A stretch of DNA of 64,000 bases from Natronincola peptidivorans. Its GTDB lineage: Bacteria; Bacillota; Clostridia; Peptostreptococcales; Natronincolaceae. The stretch is from positions 275,400 to 339,399 of the forward strand of contig NZ_FOHU01000001.1 in NCBI RefSeq assembly GCF_900111615.1, read 5' to 3'. A program made the position numbers and the translations under genes. The notes under the pieces were generated by a model, which saw only the letters and a list, made by a program, of their open reading frames with translations, was not told the origin of the DNA and made no database searches. Shown here piece after piece: positions 42,050 through 51,259 of this stretch (positions are counted from its first letter, which is position 1; the number at the start of each line of letters is the position of its first letter).

Positions 42050-43740
42050 TTAGCTTTATTGATTAGTTCTTCAGCATGTTTTAAAGTGATATCTGTTATT
42101 TCTCCTCCTAATAATCTGCCAAGCTCATATATTCTGCTTTTTCTATCCATCTTTCTTATTAGAGTTTTAGTATTTTTCTCAGTAGAATGTTTCTCAATCA
42201 AAAAATGCTCATCTGCCTTTGCAGCAATCTGTGGCAAATGTGTAATACAAATGACTTGTCTATTACTAGAAATATCATATAATTTTTCTGCTACAGTTTG
42301 TGCCGTTATACCACTAATACCAGTATCAATTTCATCAAAAATTAAGGTTGGAATATTATCTACATGAGCTAATATTGTTTTTAAAGCTAGCATAATTCTT
42401 GACATTTCTCCACCAGATGCAATTTTTGATAGAGGTTTTAAAGGTTCTCCTATATTAGAGGACAACATAAATTCTACTTTATCAATACCCTTCTTAGAAA
42501 GCTTAATTTCATCATTAGAATCTTTTTGTTTAGTGATAGAAACTGTAAAAGATACATTTTTCATGTTTAAGCTTTGTAAAATACTGATTACTTGATTTTG
42601 AAAGGATTTTGCTGCTTGACACCTTAATTTACTTATTCTAATAGCTAAATCTAAAAGCTCTTCTTTTGTCTTCTCGATAGTACTTATTAACTTTGAAATT
42701 TTTTCTTCACTATTTATATAATTATTTAATTCCTCTTCAACAGAATCTCTATAAGCTAGAATGATTTCTATAGTTTTACCATACTTTCTTTTTAGATTAT
42801 TTATAGTATCTAATCTTTTTTCTATTTCTTCTAATACTTCTGGATTAAAATTCACTTGTTCCTGATAATTATTTATTTCTCTAACAATATCTTGAATCTT
42901 ATATTCTATATCTTCTAAGGTTGCATAAAAATAACCTAGGTCATTATCAAAATTTGAGATACTTTGAAGGGACTTAACACTTGATGCAATGTGATCCAAT
43001 ACTGAGGGTTGAAAACTACTATTATAAAAAGTTTCATAAATGTTTCCTAGTGTAGCATATATTTTCTCACTATTGCCAATGATGTTTCTTTGTTGATTTA
43101 ATTCCTCTTCCTCACCTATTTGAAGCTTTGCTGCATCTATTTCCTGCATCTGAAATTTAAGTAAATCTATTTTTCTTTCTCTCTCTACTTCATCATAACA
43201 AAAAGACTGTAATTCATTTTGCAATAGAAGAAAATTCTTGTACTTCTTTGATAATGTATTTAATAATCCAATTAATTCATTACCACCATAAGCATCTAAA
43301 GCATCTATGTGAAATTCAGTATTTAAAAGAGATTGATGTTGATGTTGTCCATGGATATCAATTAGTTTTTCTGTGATATGTTTTAGTATGCTTTGATTTA
43401 CAATGATTCCGTTCACTCTACTGATACTTCTTCCATTAGCATATATTTCTCGTGTTACAATTAATACATCCTCCTCTTCAGAGTTTACACCATACTTCTC
43501 TAAAGTTTGATGAAAATCTATTACATCTTCCATAGAAAAAACTGCTTGAATAACAGACTTTTTTGCGCCAGTCCTGACAAATTCTCGATCGGCACGTTCA
43601 CCAATAGCCATATTAATTGCATCAAGTATAATAGATTTCCCAGCACCAGTTTCTCCAGTTAGTATATTTAATCCTTTATCGAAATTCACATTAAGTCTAT
43701 CGATTAATGCAAAATCTCTAACCTCTAGCTCTAAAAGCAT
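42031..43740 (-). CDS. recN: DNA repair protein RecN
   Basis: RecN is an SMC-like protein acting early in double-strand-break repair. The 569-aa chain has Walker A TGETGAGKSIILDAI near residue 28, a central coiled coil (about residues 160-370), the signature LKPLSKIASGGEMSRIMLALK and Walker B TLIFDEIDTGISG. These are all standard for the family. The start has GGGGGG 5-6 nt upstream. It is 14 bp downstream of argR, the common clostridial arrangement. Confidence 0.96.
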   Translation of the reverse strand: MLLELEVRDFALIDRLNVNFDKGLNILTGETGAGKSIILDAINMAIGERADREFVRTGAKKSVIQAVFSMEDVIDFHQTLEKYGVNSEEEDVLIVTREIYANGRSISRVNGIIVNQSILKHITEKLIDIHGQHQHQSLLNTEFHIDALDAYGGNELIGLLNTLSKKYKNFLLLQNELQSFCYDEVERERKIDLLKFQMQEIDAAKLQIGEEEELNQQRNIIGNSEKIYATLGNIYETFYNSSFQPSVLDHIASSVKSLQSISNFDNDLGYFYATLEDIEYKIQDIVREINNYQEQVNFNPEVLEEIEKRLDTINNLKRKYGKTIEIILAYRDSVEEELNNYINSEEKISKLISTIEKTKEELLDLAIRISKLRCQAAKSFQNQVISILQSLNMKNVSFTVSITKQKDSNDEIKLSKKGIDKVEFMLSSNIGEPLKPLSKIASGGEMSRIMLALKTILAHVDNIPTLIFDEIDTGISGITAQTVAEKLYDISSNRQVICITHLPQIAAKADEHFLIEKHSTEKNTKTLIRKMDRKSRIYELGRLLGGEITDITLKHAEELINKANKKNKS

Positions 43741-43754
43741 AAAGGCCCCCCATT

Positions 43755-44204
43755 CTATCTCATCAATTTTCTAAATTTATCTTTCATCTCTTCCATTTTA
43801 TCACTATCTCTAACTAACACAAATATTGTATCATCTCCTGCAACAGTTCCTACAATGCCATCAAAGTTAGTAGCATCAATAGCTGAAGCTGCAGCTTGGG
43901 CAGCAGCAGGTATAGTTTTTAAAACTAAAATATTGCCGGCATGATCATAGGAAATAATGGCATCTTTAAATAGCCTAACCAACCTATCAGATAATATTGT
44001 ATCTTGACTTTTTAAAGTAGCATACTTATACTTACCACTTTTAGATAGCACTTTAATAAGTCTTAATTCTTTGATGTCTCTAGATACCGTTGCTTGAGTT
44101 ACATTCAAACCTATTCTTTTTAGCTCTTCAGACAATTCTTCTTGAGTTTCTATTTCTCTATTTTCTATGATTTCTAAAATCTTTGCATGCCTTGTATACT
44201 TCAT
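43755..44204 (-). CDS. argR: Arginine repressor ArgR/AhrC
   Basis: ArgR is a hexameric winged-helix regulator of arginine synthesis and breakdown, sensing L-arginine. The 149-aa protein has the N-terminal DNA-binding part ([38 protein letters not shown]) and the C-terminal arginine-binding region with [18 protein letters not shown] start at the ATG at 44204, with GGGAGGA 5 nt upstream; the frame extending to 44240 would contain that ribosome binding site. In many clostridia nadK lies between tlyA and argR; here the 128-bp gap holds no gene. Confidence 0.95.
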   Translation of the reverse strand: MKYTRHAKILEIIENREIETQEELSEELKRIGLNVTQATVSRDIKELRLIKVLSKSGKYKYATLKSQDTILSDRLVRLFKDAIISYDHAGNILVLKTIPAAAQAAASAIDATNFDGIVGTVAGDDTIFVLVRDSDKMEEMKDKFRKLMR

Positions 44205-44332
44205 AGAAATCCTCCCCATTCTAATGCTTGAAAGCAACATTAATTAAATACCTTCAAATATTTTAATAATATCTTGTATTCTTCAAAAAAAGATATTTTC
44301 CTTCAAAAAACTAAATTATTATTTATTAAATA

Positions 44333-45139
44333 CTAATTTAATTCTTCATGGGAAACCTCAATAATCCTATTTACATTATCTTCAGTAATTTCTATGCTGT
44401 CATTTGACTTATCTGATATATATAATAGATACTCAATATTTCCTTCTGGTCCTTTGATAGGTGAGTAAGAAAAACCTATTATTTTCAAATCTAGGGATTT
44501 CGTAAAAGTTAAGATATCTTTGACTACCTCTTTATGAGTTGCGATATCCTTAACAACGCCTTTCTTACCAACTTTTTCTCTACCAGCTTCAAACTGAGGT
44601 TTTATTAATGCTACAATATTTGAAGAGGGTTTAAGGAGCTTTTTCATTACAGGTAGCACTAGTCTTAATGATATAAAAGATACATCAATTGAAGCGAAAT
44701 CTCCCAATTCTTCAATATCCTTGCTTTCTACATATCTTATATTTGTTCTTTCCATTACAACAACCCTAGGATCTTGCCTCAATTTCCAATCTAATTGACC
44801 ATATCCCACATCAATAGCATATACCATTTTTGCATTGTTTTGGAGCATGCAATCAGTAAATCCTCCAGTAGACGCACCTATATCAAAGCAAATTTTATTA
44901 TTAAGGCTGATGTTAAATTCTTTTATTGCTTTTTCTAATTTAAGTCCTCCTCTACTAACATAAGGAATAGGGTTGCCTTTTACTAGAATTTCTGAATCTC
45001 TTTTTATTTTCGTCCCAGGTTTATCTATTTTTTGATTATCTACAAAAACTAAACCCGCCATTATCGTACGCCTTGCTTTTTCTCTAGTATTAAAGTAGCC
45101 ATGTTCTACTAAAAATGTGTCTATTCTAATTTTTTCCAT
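44333..45139 (-). CDS. tlyA: TlyA family rRNA (cytidine-2'-O)-methyltransferase
   Basis: This 268-aa protein has an N-terminal S4 RNA-binding domain (RIDTFLVEHGYFNTREKARRTIMAGLVFV) and an FtsJ-like methyltransferase domain with the SAM-binding segment FDIGASTGGFTDCMLQNNA, the region LIKPQFEAGREKVGKKGVV and a Tyr/Ser-rich tail. TlyA methylates cytidines in 16S and 23S rRNA and affects capreomycin sensitivity in mycobacteria. It sits 15 bp after dxs, a usual clostridial order. AGGAGA is 8 nt before the ATG. Confidence 0.9.
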   Translation of the reverse strand: MEKIRIDTFLVEHGYFNTREKARRTIMAGLVFVDNQKIDKPGTKIKRDSEILVKGNPIPYVSRGGLKLEKAIKEFNISLNNKICFDIGASTGGFTDCMLQNNAKMVYAIDVGYGQLDWKLRQDPRVVVMERTNIRYVESKDIEELGDFASIDVSFISLRLVLPVMKKLLKPSSNIVALIKPQFEAGREKVGKKGVVKDIATHKEVVKDILTFTKSLDLKIIGFSYSPIKGPEGNIEYLLYISDKSNDSIEITEDNVNRIIEVSHEELN

Positions 45140-45154
45140 GAGAATTTTCTCCTA

Positions 45155-47059
45155 TTACCGTGTAATAACAATATTTTTAATAGCTTTTTTCTGAAAAGCC
45201 TCACATATTCTTTTAAATATTTCTTCCTCAGTTAATCCATAGAGATCATATAATGTACTCGTATCGCCATGTTGGATAAATTCATCCGGCAATCCGATAG
45301 TATGCACTTCTTTATAGATACTATACTTATTGAGTAGTCCCTGTATTTGAAGACCTACCCCGCCAATTTTAGCATTATCTTCTATAACGTAGATTTTCTT
45401 AGCTTTTGTTGCATTCTTTATAATTAAATCTTCATCCAATGGCTTTATAAATCTTGGATTTATTAAAGTAGCATCAATGCTGTTTTCCTTTAATTTATTA
45501 CACAGTCCTAACACCATGGCATTCATATGTCCTACAGCAATTAATAAAACATCATTACCTTCATGGTATAGTATTTCGCCTTTTCCAGTAATAATATCAT
45601 TATTTTCAGAAGGACTCTGTAGGTTTATGGCAGATCCCCTAGGATACCTTATGGCTATCGGTTTATTCTCACTTATGGAATATTGAATCATTTTTTTGAG
45701 TTCAGATCCATCTTTAGGAGCCATAATCGTTAAATTGGGAATTGGTAATAGAAATGACAAATCAAAAGCACCATGATGAGTTTCACCATCATTTCCAACT
45801 AACCCGGCTCTATCAATTAACAAGGTAACTGGTAAATTTTGCAGACAAATATCGTGTATAATTTGATCATATCCTCTTTGTAGAAAAGTTGAATATACTG
45901 CAAAAAAAGGCTTATATCCTGTAGCAGCTAGGCCAGCGGCAAAAGTAATGGCATGTTGTTCAGCAATGCCAACATCAAAAAATCTTTCAGGGAAACGTTT
46001 TTGAAAACCACTTAAACCTGTTCCTGCTGGCATAGCAGCAGTTATAGCCACAACCCTATTATTTTTCTCTCCACATTCTACTAGAGTATTACCTACCACC
46101 TCAGAATAAGATATTTTATTTGACGAAGAAGCAGGTTTACCAGTTTCTATCATAAACGGACTAACTCCATGAAATTTATCAGGATACTTCTCTGCTGGTT
46201 GATAGCCTTTGCCTTTTTTAGTCATTACATGTAACAAAATAGGTCCTTTTATATTTTTACAATTTTTTAATACATTACATAGCTGACTATAATCATGACC
46301 GTCTATTGGCCCAATATATTTAAAACCAAGCTCTTCAAATAAAATACCAGGTACGAAAAAATACTTAATACAATCTTTAGCCTTTTCAGCTGTTTTAAAA
46401 ACGCTTTTTCCTATGGCAGGAATATTATTAATTAAGCTCTCAAAATCGTCCTTTACTTTTGAATACACAGCATTGGTTCTAATTTTATTTAAGTAATTTG
46501 ATAAGCCTCCTACATTATGAGAAATTGACATTGCATTATCATTTAAAATAACAATAATATTTTTCTTGCTTTGTCCTGCATGGTTTAATGCTTCAAAAGC
46601 CATACCACCAGTTAATGCTCCATCTCCTATCACTGCAATAACTGAATGTTTTTCTTTGTTTAAATCTCTTGAACACGCCATCCCCAATGCAGCAGATATA
46701 GAAGTACTGCTATGACCAGTATCAAAATGATCATGAGAACTCTCATATCTTTTAGGAAATCCACTTATACCTTTATACTGCCTTAAAGTAGAAAACTGCT
46801 TTCTTCTATCTGTAAGAATCTTGTGAACATAACTTTGATGACCTACGTCCCAAATAATCTTATCTTGCAAACTATCATAAACAGTATGTAAGGCTAATGT
46901 TAATTCTACAACCCCAAGATTTGAAGCTAAATGACCACCTGTTTTAGAGACAGACTCAACTAAAAAATTTCTGATTTCTTCTGCTAACAATTTAATCTGA
47001 TAGCTTTTCATTTTCTTTAAATCATTAGGAGAGTTGATTTGTTCTAACAACTTGTACAT
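45155..47059 (-). CDS. dxs: 1-deoxy-D-xylulose-5-phosphate synthase
   Basis: Dxs condenses pyruvate and glyceraldehyde-3-phosphate in the first step of the MEP isoprenoid pathway, using thiamine diphosphate. The 634-aa protein has the N-terminal signature IIWDVGHQSYVHKILTDRR, the TPP motif VIGDGALTGGMAFEALN, the pyrimidine domain DVGIAEQHAITFAAGLA, and DRAGLVGNDGETHHG. The start at 47059 has GAGAG 9 nt upstream; the ATG at 47068 directly abuts the ribosome binding site. The oapA gene ends just within 10 bp upstream, so the genes are cotranscribed. Its products feed IspA (48.9 kb) and MiaA. Confidence 0.97.
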   Translation of the reverse strand: MYKLLEQINSPNDLKKMKSYQIKLLAEEIRNFLVESVSKTGGHLASNLGVVELTLALHTVYDSLQDKIIWDVGHQSYVHKILTDRRKQFSTLRQYKGISGFPKRYESSHDHFDTGHSSTSISAALGMACSRDLNKEKHSVIAVIGDGALTGGMAFEALNHAGQSKKNIIVILNDNAMSISHNVGGLSNYLNKIRTNAVYSKVKDDFESLINNIPAIGKSVFKTAEKAKDCIKYFFVPGILFEELGFKYIGPIDGHDYSQLCNVLKNCKNIKGPILLHVMTKKGKGYQPAEKYPDKFHGVSPFMIETGKPASSSNKISYSEVVGNTLVECGEKNNRVVAITAAMPAGTGLSGFQKRFPERFFDVGIAEQHAITFAAGLAATGYKPFFAVYSTFLQRGYDQIIHDICLQNLPVTLLIDRAGLVGNDGETHHGAFDLSFLLPIPNLTIMAPKDGSELKKMIQYSISENKPIAIRYPRGSAINLQSPSENNDIITGKGEILYHEGNDVLLIAVGHMNAMVLGLCNKLKENSIDATLINPRFIKPLDEDLIIKNATKAKKIYVIEDNAKIGGVGLQIQGLLNKYSIYKEVHTIGLPDEFIQHGDTSTLYDLYGLTEEEIFKRICEAFQKKAIKNIVITR

Positions 47060-47064
47060 AGTTA

Positions 47065-47694
47065 TCATCTCTCTTTCTTATTTTTTGTGGTGCTAGAGGA
47101 TAGATTAATCCCTAATTTTTTATCAATAAAATACAGAAATCTCGCTGTGTTATAGACTATAGTATGAGAATGTATGATTGCTATACTTTTTCCAATTGCT
47201 TTTCCTCCTACGGTTAATGAAGCTATAAACCCACTCATAATCACTGTAGTCAGTGCACGGTTGATGGGGAAATCCAAGTTGTCCAACTGTAGAATTATGC
47301 TAATTCCTGCTACTCCACTGACGATTCCACAAATATCACCTATAACATCATTGCAGAAATTTGATACAGGTCCAGCATTTTTCAATAGATTTATTGCATT
47401 TTTGGCACCTTCGACCTTATCTGCAGCCATTGCATGAAATGGTTTTATAGAAGCAAAGGTTACCGCTATACCAATCATATCACTAATAACTCCCGTCAAT
47501 ACAATGCCAATTAAAATTATAAATGCGAATATAAGCGTAGTATTAATAAAAACCATTTCAGCAGCAATGCTTATAATAATTGTTAACAAAAAAGTCCATA
47601 TTGAAACAATAATAACCCATTTCAGATTATATTTTTTCCAAATATCACTATTATCATTATTACCTTTTTTACCATTATCATTATTCTTAGACAA
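47065..47694 (-). CDS. oapA: OLE-associated membrane protein OapA
   Basis: This 209-aa protein has a hydrophilic Asn/Lys-rich N-terminus and four membrane segments. It also has a conserved-looking loop, FASIKPFHAMAADKVEGAKNAI, followed by VSNFCNDVIGDICGIVSG. Similar proteins are annotated as CorB/DUF21-related membrane proteins. Its place between the structured RNA at 47.8-48.4 kb and dxs is exactly that of OapA, the protein that binds OLE RNA at the membrane in extremophilic Firmicutes. The start is TTG with GGAGGG 6 nt upstream. Recognition rests on context plus the membrane layout, with no alignment. Confidence 0.78.
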   Translation of the reverse strand: MSKNNDNGKKGNNDNSDIWKKYNLKWVIIVSIWTFLLTIIISIAAEMVFINTTLIFAFIILIGIVLTGVISDMIGIAVTFASIKPFHAMAADKVEGAKNAINLLKNAGPVSNFCNDVIGDICGIVSGVAGISIILQLDNLDFPINRALTTVIMSGFIASLTVGGKAIGKSIAIIHSHTIVYNTARFLYFIDKKLGINLSSSTTKNKKER

Positions 47695-47710
47695 AAATAT
47701 CCCTCCAACT

Positions 47711-47716
47711 ATTATA
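47711..47716 (-). promoter_or_regulatory. Candidate -10 element for oapA-dxs
   Basis: TATAAT on the minus strand lies about 17 bp before the oapA start, with a weak -35 (TAGATT) 17 bp upstream. It would let oapA-dxs be transcribed separately from OLE RNA. Confidence 0.4.
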
Positions 47717-47799
47717 CTACTACTATAAAGGATAATCTACTTTATAAGGGAAAATATGTTAGTTTTCCTTTAATGGATTTTTCTAGTTTTTTCTTTATT

Positions 47800-48422
47800 A
47801 ATAAACTTAAGGCTGATAGCATCAGCTATCAGCCTTAAGTTGTAGTGGCAGTATGTTAAGTAAATTTTACGGCTTAGGTCCAGTAGGATTTCCCAGATTA
47901 ATACTACCTGTCGCCAAAGTAGCGGTTTCCCTTTAAACTAATCTCTGCTTTGTCACCATAAACAGGACTGGAATACCACTTAGTCCGCACTGTAATCCTT
48001 AACATACTTCCATTGGAACAGTCTAGGAGTTTTCCTCAACAGTATAAATTAACTCTTAGCCTCTTTTGCAGAATAGATTTCAAATAGCAATGATTTTTTC
48101 CATCGGGCCCTGATTTCTAAAACCTGATCTATTTATCTGCCTACTCCACTCAAGGCAGGCTACACTATGATTCGCACAGATTGCACAAATCTATAGGTTT
48201 CCTCCACTTCAATAAAAATTGAAAATGGCCTCCACGGAGCGAGGGTCATCGCCTGCATGCCTTTGCAGATCGCCCCCATCTCCTTACTCCCAGAAACGAC
48301 CCCCAACTGGGCGTCAGAAGCCGAAACCAAGAACTTCATCGACATGCCCTTCAACGGATTTTTAGCCCCGCCTTCCAAGTTAATTTAACTGACTAGAATA
48401 CTGTACCACTACAGATAATATA
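47800..48422 (-). ncRNA. ole: OLE RNA (ornate, large, extremophilic RNA)
   Basis: This approximately 620-nt non-coding stretch lies between the PAP2 gene and oapA-dxs, the standard OLE locus. It is more GC-rich than its intergenic peers and is full of helices. These include CTGCCT/AGGCAG pairing at 48138-48158 and, at the 3' end, a perfect 16-bp hairpin at 47805-47820/47825-47840. The 5' half carries GC-rich segments such as GGCGGGGC and GATGGGGGCGATC (minus strand). A promoter with ideal spacing lies directly upstream. OLE RNA forms a ribonucleoprotein with OapA at the membrane and aids growth under alcohol, cold and Mg stress. The ends are estimated. Confidence 0.82.
47805..47840 (-). terminator. 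3'-terminal hairpin of OLE RNA
   Basis: A perfect 16-bp stem with a 4-nt loop is followed on the minus strand by TTATTAAT. It is very stable but the T tract is short, so it could serve as an RNA end or processing barrier as well as a terminator. Confidence 0.65.
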
Positions 48423-48428
48423 GCAAAA

Positions 48429-48457
48429 ATTATAGCATAAGCACAAATATTTATCAA
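48429..48457 (-). promoter_or_regulatory. Sigma-A promoter of OLE RNA
   Basis: On the minus strand TTGATA (48452-48457) and TATAAT (48429-48434) are exactly 17 bp apart. The -35 overlaps the end of the PAP2 gene. Transcription should begin near 48422. Confidence 0.8.
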
Positions 48458-48903
48458 ATGACTATATTGGCTATTATTACCCCTAAAATAGCTCCTGCCA
48501 CTACTTCAATTGGTGTATGTCCAATTAACTCCTTTAATCTTTGTTCCGTAAGCTTTTTTTCCTTTTTATGATGAATGTCTTCAATAATTTTATTAATAAT
48601 AATAGCTTGCTTCCCTACCGCATTTCTTACTCCGGCAGCATCGTACATAACCACTAAAGAAAAAACAAGAGCAATGGCAAAAACTGCGGAATCCCAACCA
48701 TGTGTAAGGCCTGTTGCAGTAGTCAGGGCCATGACAAAAGAGGAGTGAGAGCTAGGCATTCCACCTGAGCCAACAAAACGTGATGCATTAAATCGCTTAT
48801 CAACAATAAAAGTATGTATAACTTTTATTGTTTGAGCTATAAACCACGCTATTATTGAAGCCATCAAAATTTTATTGTTAAAAAAAGCATCAAAAAAACT
48901 CAC
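48454..48903 (-). CDS. Divergent PAP2 family protein
   Basis: A 149-aa membrane protein of the divergent acid-phosphatase (PAP2/YuiD-like) family: FIVDKRFNASRFVGSGGMPSSHSSFVMALTTATG carries the phosphatase-type SGGMPSSH region, and VVMYDAAGVRNAVGKQA and HTPIEVVAGAILGVI give the later motif. Four hydrophobic segments are predicted. Its position after ispA suggests action on an isoprenyl (di)phosphate lipid, but no substrate is known. Start is GTG with GGAGG 7 nt upstream. Confidence 0.85.
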   Translation of the reverse strand: MSFFDAFFNNKILMASIIAWFIAQTIKVIHTFIVDKRFNASRFVGSGGMPSSHSSFVMALTTATGLTHGWDSAVFAIALVFSLVVMYDAAGVRNAVGKQAIIINKIIEDIHHKKEKKLTEQRLKELIGHTPIEVVAGAILGVIIANIVI

Positions 48904-48919
48904 TAAGTTTCCTCCTTAG

Positions 48920-49804
48920 TTAATACTCTCTATTAATTAAATAGTTGTTCAATTCAAATAGAAAACTTGATTTATTATATTGTTTCAAAATATCATTCGT
49001 ATTCAAGGCTAATTCTTTTACTTTATTAATAGAGTAATCAAGTCCATATAATGATGGATAAGTAGACTTTTTGCTTTTTATGTCACTGCCCACATTCTTA
49101 CCCATTTTTTCATTTTCTCCAATTATGTCTAGTATATCATCTCTTATTTGAAAGGCTAATCCTAAATTTTCTCCAATAGTCTCCATATTCTTTATATCCT
49201 TTTCATCGGCATTTGCAATTATTGCCCCGATTTTTAGGGATACAGTAATCAATGCGGCAGTTTTACATAAGTGTATATATTCTAAAGTCTCTTTATCAAT
49301 TGTTTTGCCTTCGCTTTCAATGTCCACAATTTGCCCACCTATCATTCCATTAATCCCAGCTCCCTCGGCAATACTTTTTATACTTTCTACATATCTTCTC
49401 ATATCATTATGTTTTACTGCATCCTGAAGCATTATCTCGAAAGCATAATTTAACAAGCCATCTCCAGCTAAGATAGCCACCCCTTCCCCGAACACCTTGT
49501 GATTGGTCAGTTTACCTCGTCTATAATCATCGTTGTCCATTGCTGGCAAATCATCATGGATTAAAGAATAAGTATGAATCATTTCAATACCACAGGCATA
49601 AGGTAATACTCTTTCCACATTACTATTGAACAGCTCATAGGAAGCAATAGCTAATATGGGTCTCAGTCTTTTTCCACCTGCCGTTAAACTATACTCCATA
49701 GCTTGTATCAGTGTTCTATTCTTATAATGCTTTAAACTAATATAGCGCTCAAGTTCATTATTGATTAATTTGATATAATCATTCAACTGTTGCTTCCACT
49801 CCAT
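48920..49804 (-). CDS. ispA: Farnesyl/geranyl diphosphate synthase
   Basis: IspA builds farnesyl diphosphate from IPP and DMAPP. The 294-aa all-helical enzyme has the first aspartate-rich motif in SLIHDDLPAMDNDDYRRG and the second in FQIRDDILDIIG, and conserved GGKRLRP near residue 42. It is the normal companion of xseA-xseB and dxs in Firmicutes. The PAP2 gene follows 16 bp downstream. It has only 2 bp from the xseB stop, indicating translational linkage. Isoprenoids made here feed undecaprenyl lipids used by the MraY-like and penicillin-binding protein pathways. Confidence 0.95.
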   Translation of the reverse strand: MEWKQQLNDYIKLINNELERYISLKHYKNRTLIQAMEYSLTAGGKRLRPILAIASYELFNSNVERVLPYACGIEMIHTYSLIHDDLPAMDNDDYRRGKLTNHKVFGEGVAILAGDGLLNYAFEIMLQDAVKHNDMRRYVESIKSIAEGAGINGMIGGQIVDIESEGKTIDKETLEYIHLCKTAALITVSLKIGAIIANADEKDIKNMETIGENLGLAFQIRDDILDIIGENEKMGKNVGSDIKSKKSTYPSLYGLDYSINKVKELALNTNDILKQYNKSSFLFELNNYLINREY

Positions 49805-49806
49805 GG

Positions 49807-50034
49807 TTATTGTTCCCCCTCTAAAAATGGCGTTGTTGTTGTAACTCCATTTTCTTCTACAATCATGAGTATTTTTTCTTCAGCATTATTCAGTTTTGTG
49901 TTACAGCATCTATACAATTCTATACCTTCTTGAAACAACTTCAAAGAATCATCTAAAGATAATTCTTTGTTTTCCAACTGTTCTATTATTTCTTGCAGTC
50001 GCTTAATAGCTTTCTCGTAATCCATTTTTTCCAA
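49807..50034 (-). CDS. xseB: Exodeoxyribonuclease VII small subunit
   Basis: XseB is the small regulatory subunit of exonuclease VII, which degrades single-stranded DNA from both ends. The 75-aa protein consists of two helices with the hallmark YEKAIKRLQEIIEQLENKELSLDDSLKLFQEGIEL. It starts at TTG with AAGGAGG 9 nt upstream, inside the end of xseA, which it overlaps by 32 bp. The downstream in-frame ATG at 50025 is 18 nt from that site and less likely. Confidence 0.93.
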   Translation of the reverse strand: MEKMDYEKAIKRLQEIIEQLENKELSLDDSLKLFQEGIELYRCCNTKLNNAEEKILMIVEENGVTTTTPFLEGEQ

Positions 50035-51247
50035 AAGACTTGTCCTCCTTTATTAAATTTTCCACCCTTGCAGTTACTTCTCCATCCAGCATACTGATGC
50101 TTATTACATCATTCATTTTAACCTGTTCTATGCTTTTTATGGTATTACCCTCAGTGTCTCTTGCAATAGCATAGCCTCTGGAAAAAACAGATAGAGGATT
50201 CAAACTATTTAGACGTTCAATTTTATTGTTTAATACTACTTTATGATCATGAATTTTTTGTCTTATTGTTTTTACAAGGTTTTTATTTAATTCATCAATT
50301 TGCTGTTTTTCATCATAAATATAATTTAAAGGATATTTAAAATGATAATTGTTTTTAATAGCATCAAGCTTCTTTTTTTCTTCATGTATTTTTATATTCA
50401 TAGTATATATTAGTCTTCTATTTATAGTCTCAAGTGTCTCCACTACATCAACAAATTTAGGCACTGCTAATTCAGCAGCTGCTGAAGGTGTATGAGCTCT
50501 TATATCTGCTACGAAGTCAGCTATAGTATAATCTGTTTCATGTCCAACTGCTGAAATAACTGGAATATCGCTATTGTAAATTGCTCTAGCAACAGCTTCT
50601 TCGTTAAAGGCCCATAATTCCTCTATAGAACCTCCCCCTCTACCAAGTATAATGACTTCTATATCATTAAAAGTATTACATAATTCAAGAGCCCTTACAA
50701 TCGAAGGTGCTGCCAGCTGTCCTTGTACAGCAACTGGAAAAACATATAAGCTTGTTTTAGGAAAGCGTCTTTTTACCACAGAGATAATGTCTCTAATTGC
50801 AGCGCCTGTAGGTGAAGTAATAATTGCAACCTTATCAGGTATAAAAGGTATGGTTTTCTTATTCTCCGATTTAAAGAGCCCTTCCTTTTCTAGTTTGGCT
50901 TTCAGTTTTTCATATGCTATATATAAGTCCCCTAATCCAGATGATTCCATTTCATTGACATATAACTGATATAATCCATCTCTCTCATATAAAGAAATAT
51001 AACCCTTAACCATAACCTTGCTGCCGTTCTGTGGTATTGTCGTTAACTTATCACAATTGGCTTTAAACATAATGCATGCTATTTTACTGTCTTCATCCTT
51101 TAAAGTAAAGTACATATGTCCACTGCTATGTAGTTTTAGGTTTGATATTTCTCCTTTTACATAGATATTACTTAAAATAGGATCACTAATCAAAAGTCTT
51201 TTTATATATTTATTTATCTCAGAAACCGACAAAGCTTTTATTTTCAT
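50003..51247 (-). CDS. xseA: Exodeoxyribonuclease VII large subunit
   Basis: XseA is the catalytic subunit of exonuclease VII. The 414-aa protein begins with an OB-fold (SVSEINKYIKRLLISDPILSNIYVKGEISN) and contains SPTGAAIRDI, the conserved LGRGGGSIEELWAFNEE and AVGHETDYTIADFVADIRAHTPSAAAELAVP, followed by a long coiled coil and FSRGYAI. All are typical. It overlaps xseB, so the two subunits are coupled, and it starts 12 bp after the TsaD-like gene. Confidence 0.96.
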   Translation of the reverse strand: MKIKALSVSEINKYIKRLLISDPILSNIYVKGEISNLKLHSSGHMYFTLKDEDSKIACIMFKANCDKLTTIPQNGSKVMVKGYISLYERDGLYQLYVNEMESSGLGDLYIAYEKLKAKLEKEGLFKSENKKTIPFIPDKVAIITSPTGAAIRDIISVVKRRFPKTSLYVFPVAVQGQLAAPSIVRALELCNTFNDIEVIILGRGGGSIEELWAFNEEAVARAIYNSDIPVISAVGHETDYTIADFVADIRAHTPSAAAELAVPKFVDVVETLETINRRLIYTMNIKIHEEKKKLDAIKNNYHFKYPLNYIYDEKQQIDELNKNLVKTIRQKIHDHKVVLNNKIERLNSLNPLSVFSRGYAIARDTEGNTIKSIEQVKMNDVISISMLDGEVTARVENLIKEDKSFGKNGLRESY

Positions 51248-51259
51248 TGTGATATCCCC

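Noticed and set aside
48160-48378. 72-codon minus-strand reading frame inside the OLE region
   Set aside because: It has no ribosome binding site, unusual composition and no similarity to a known protein; it is explained by the GC-rich RNA.
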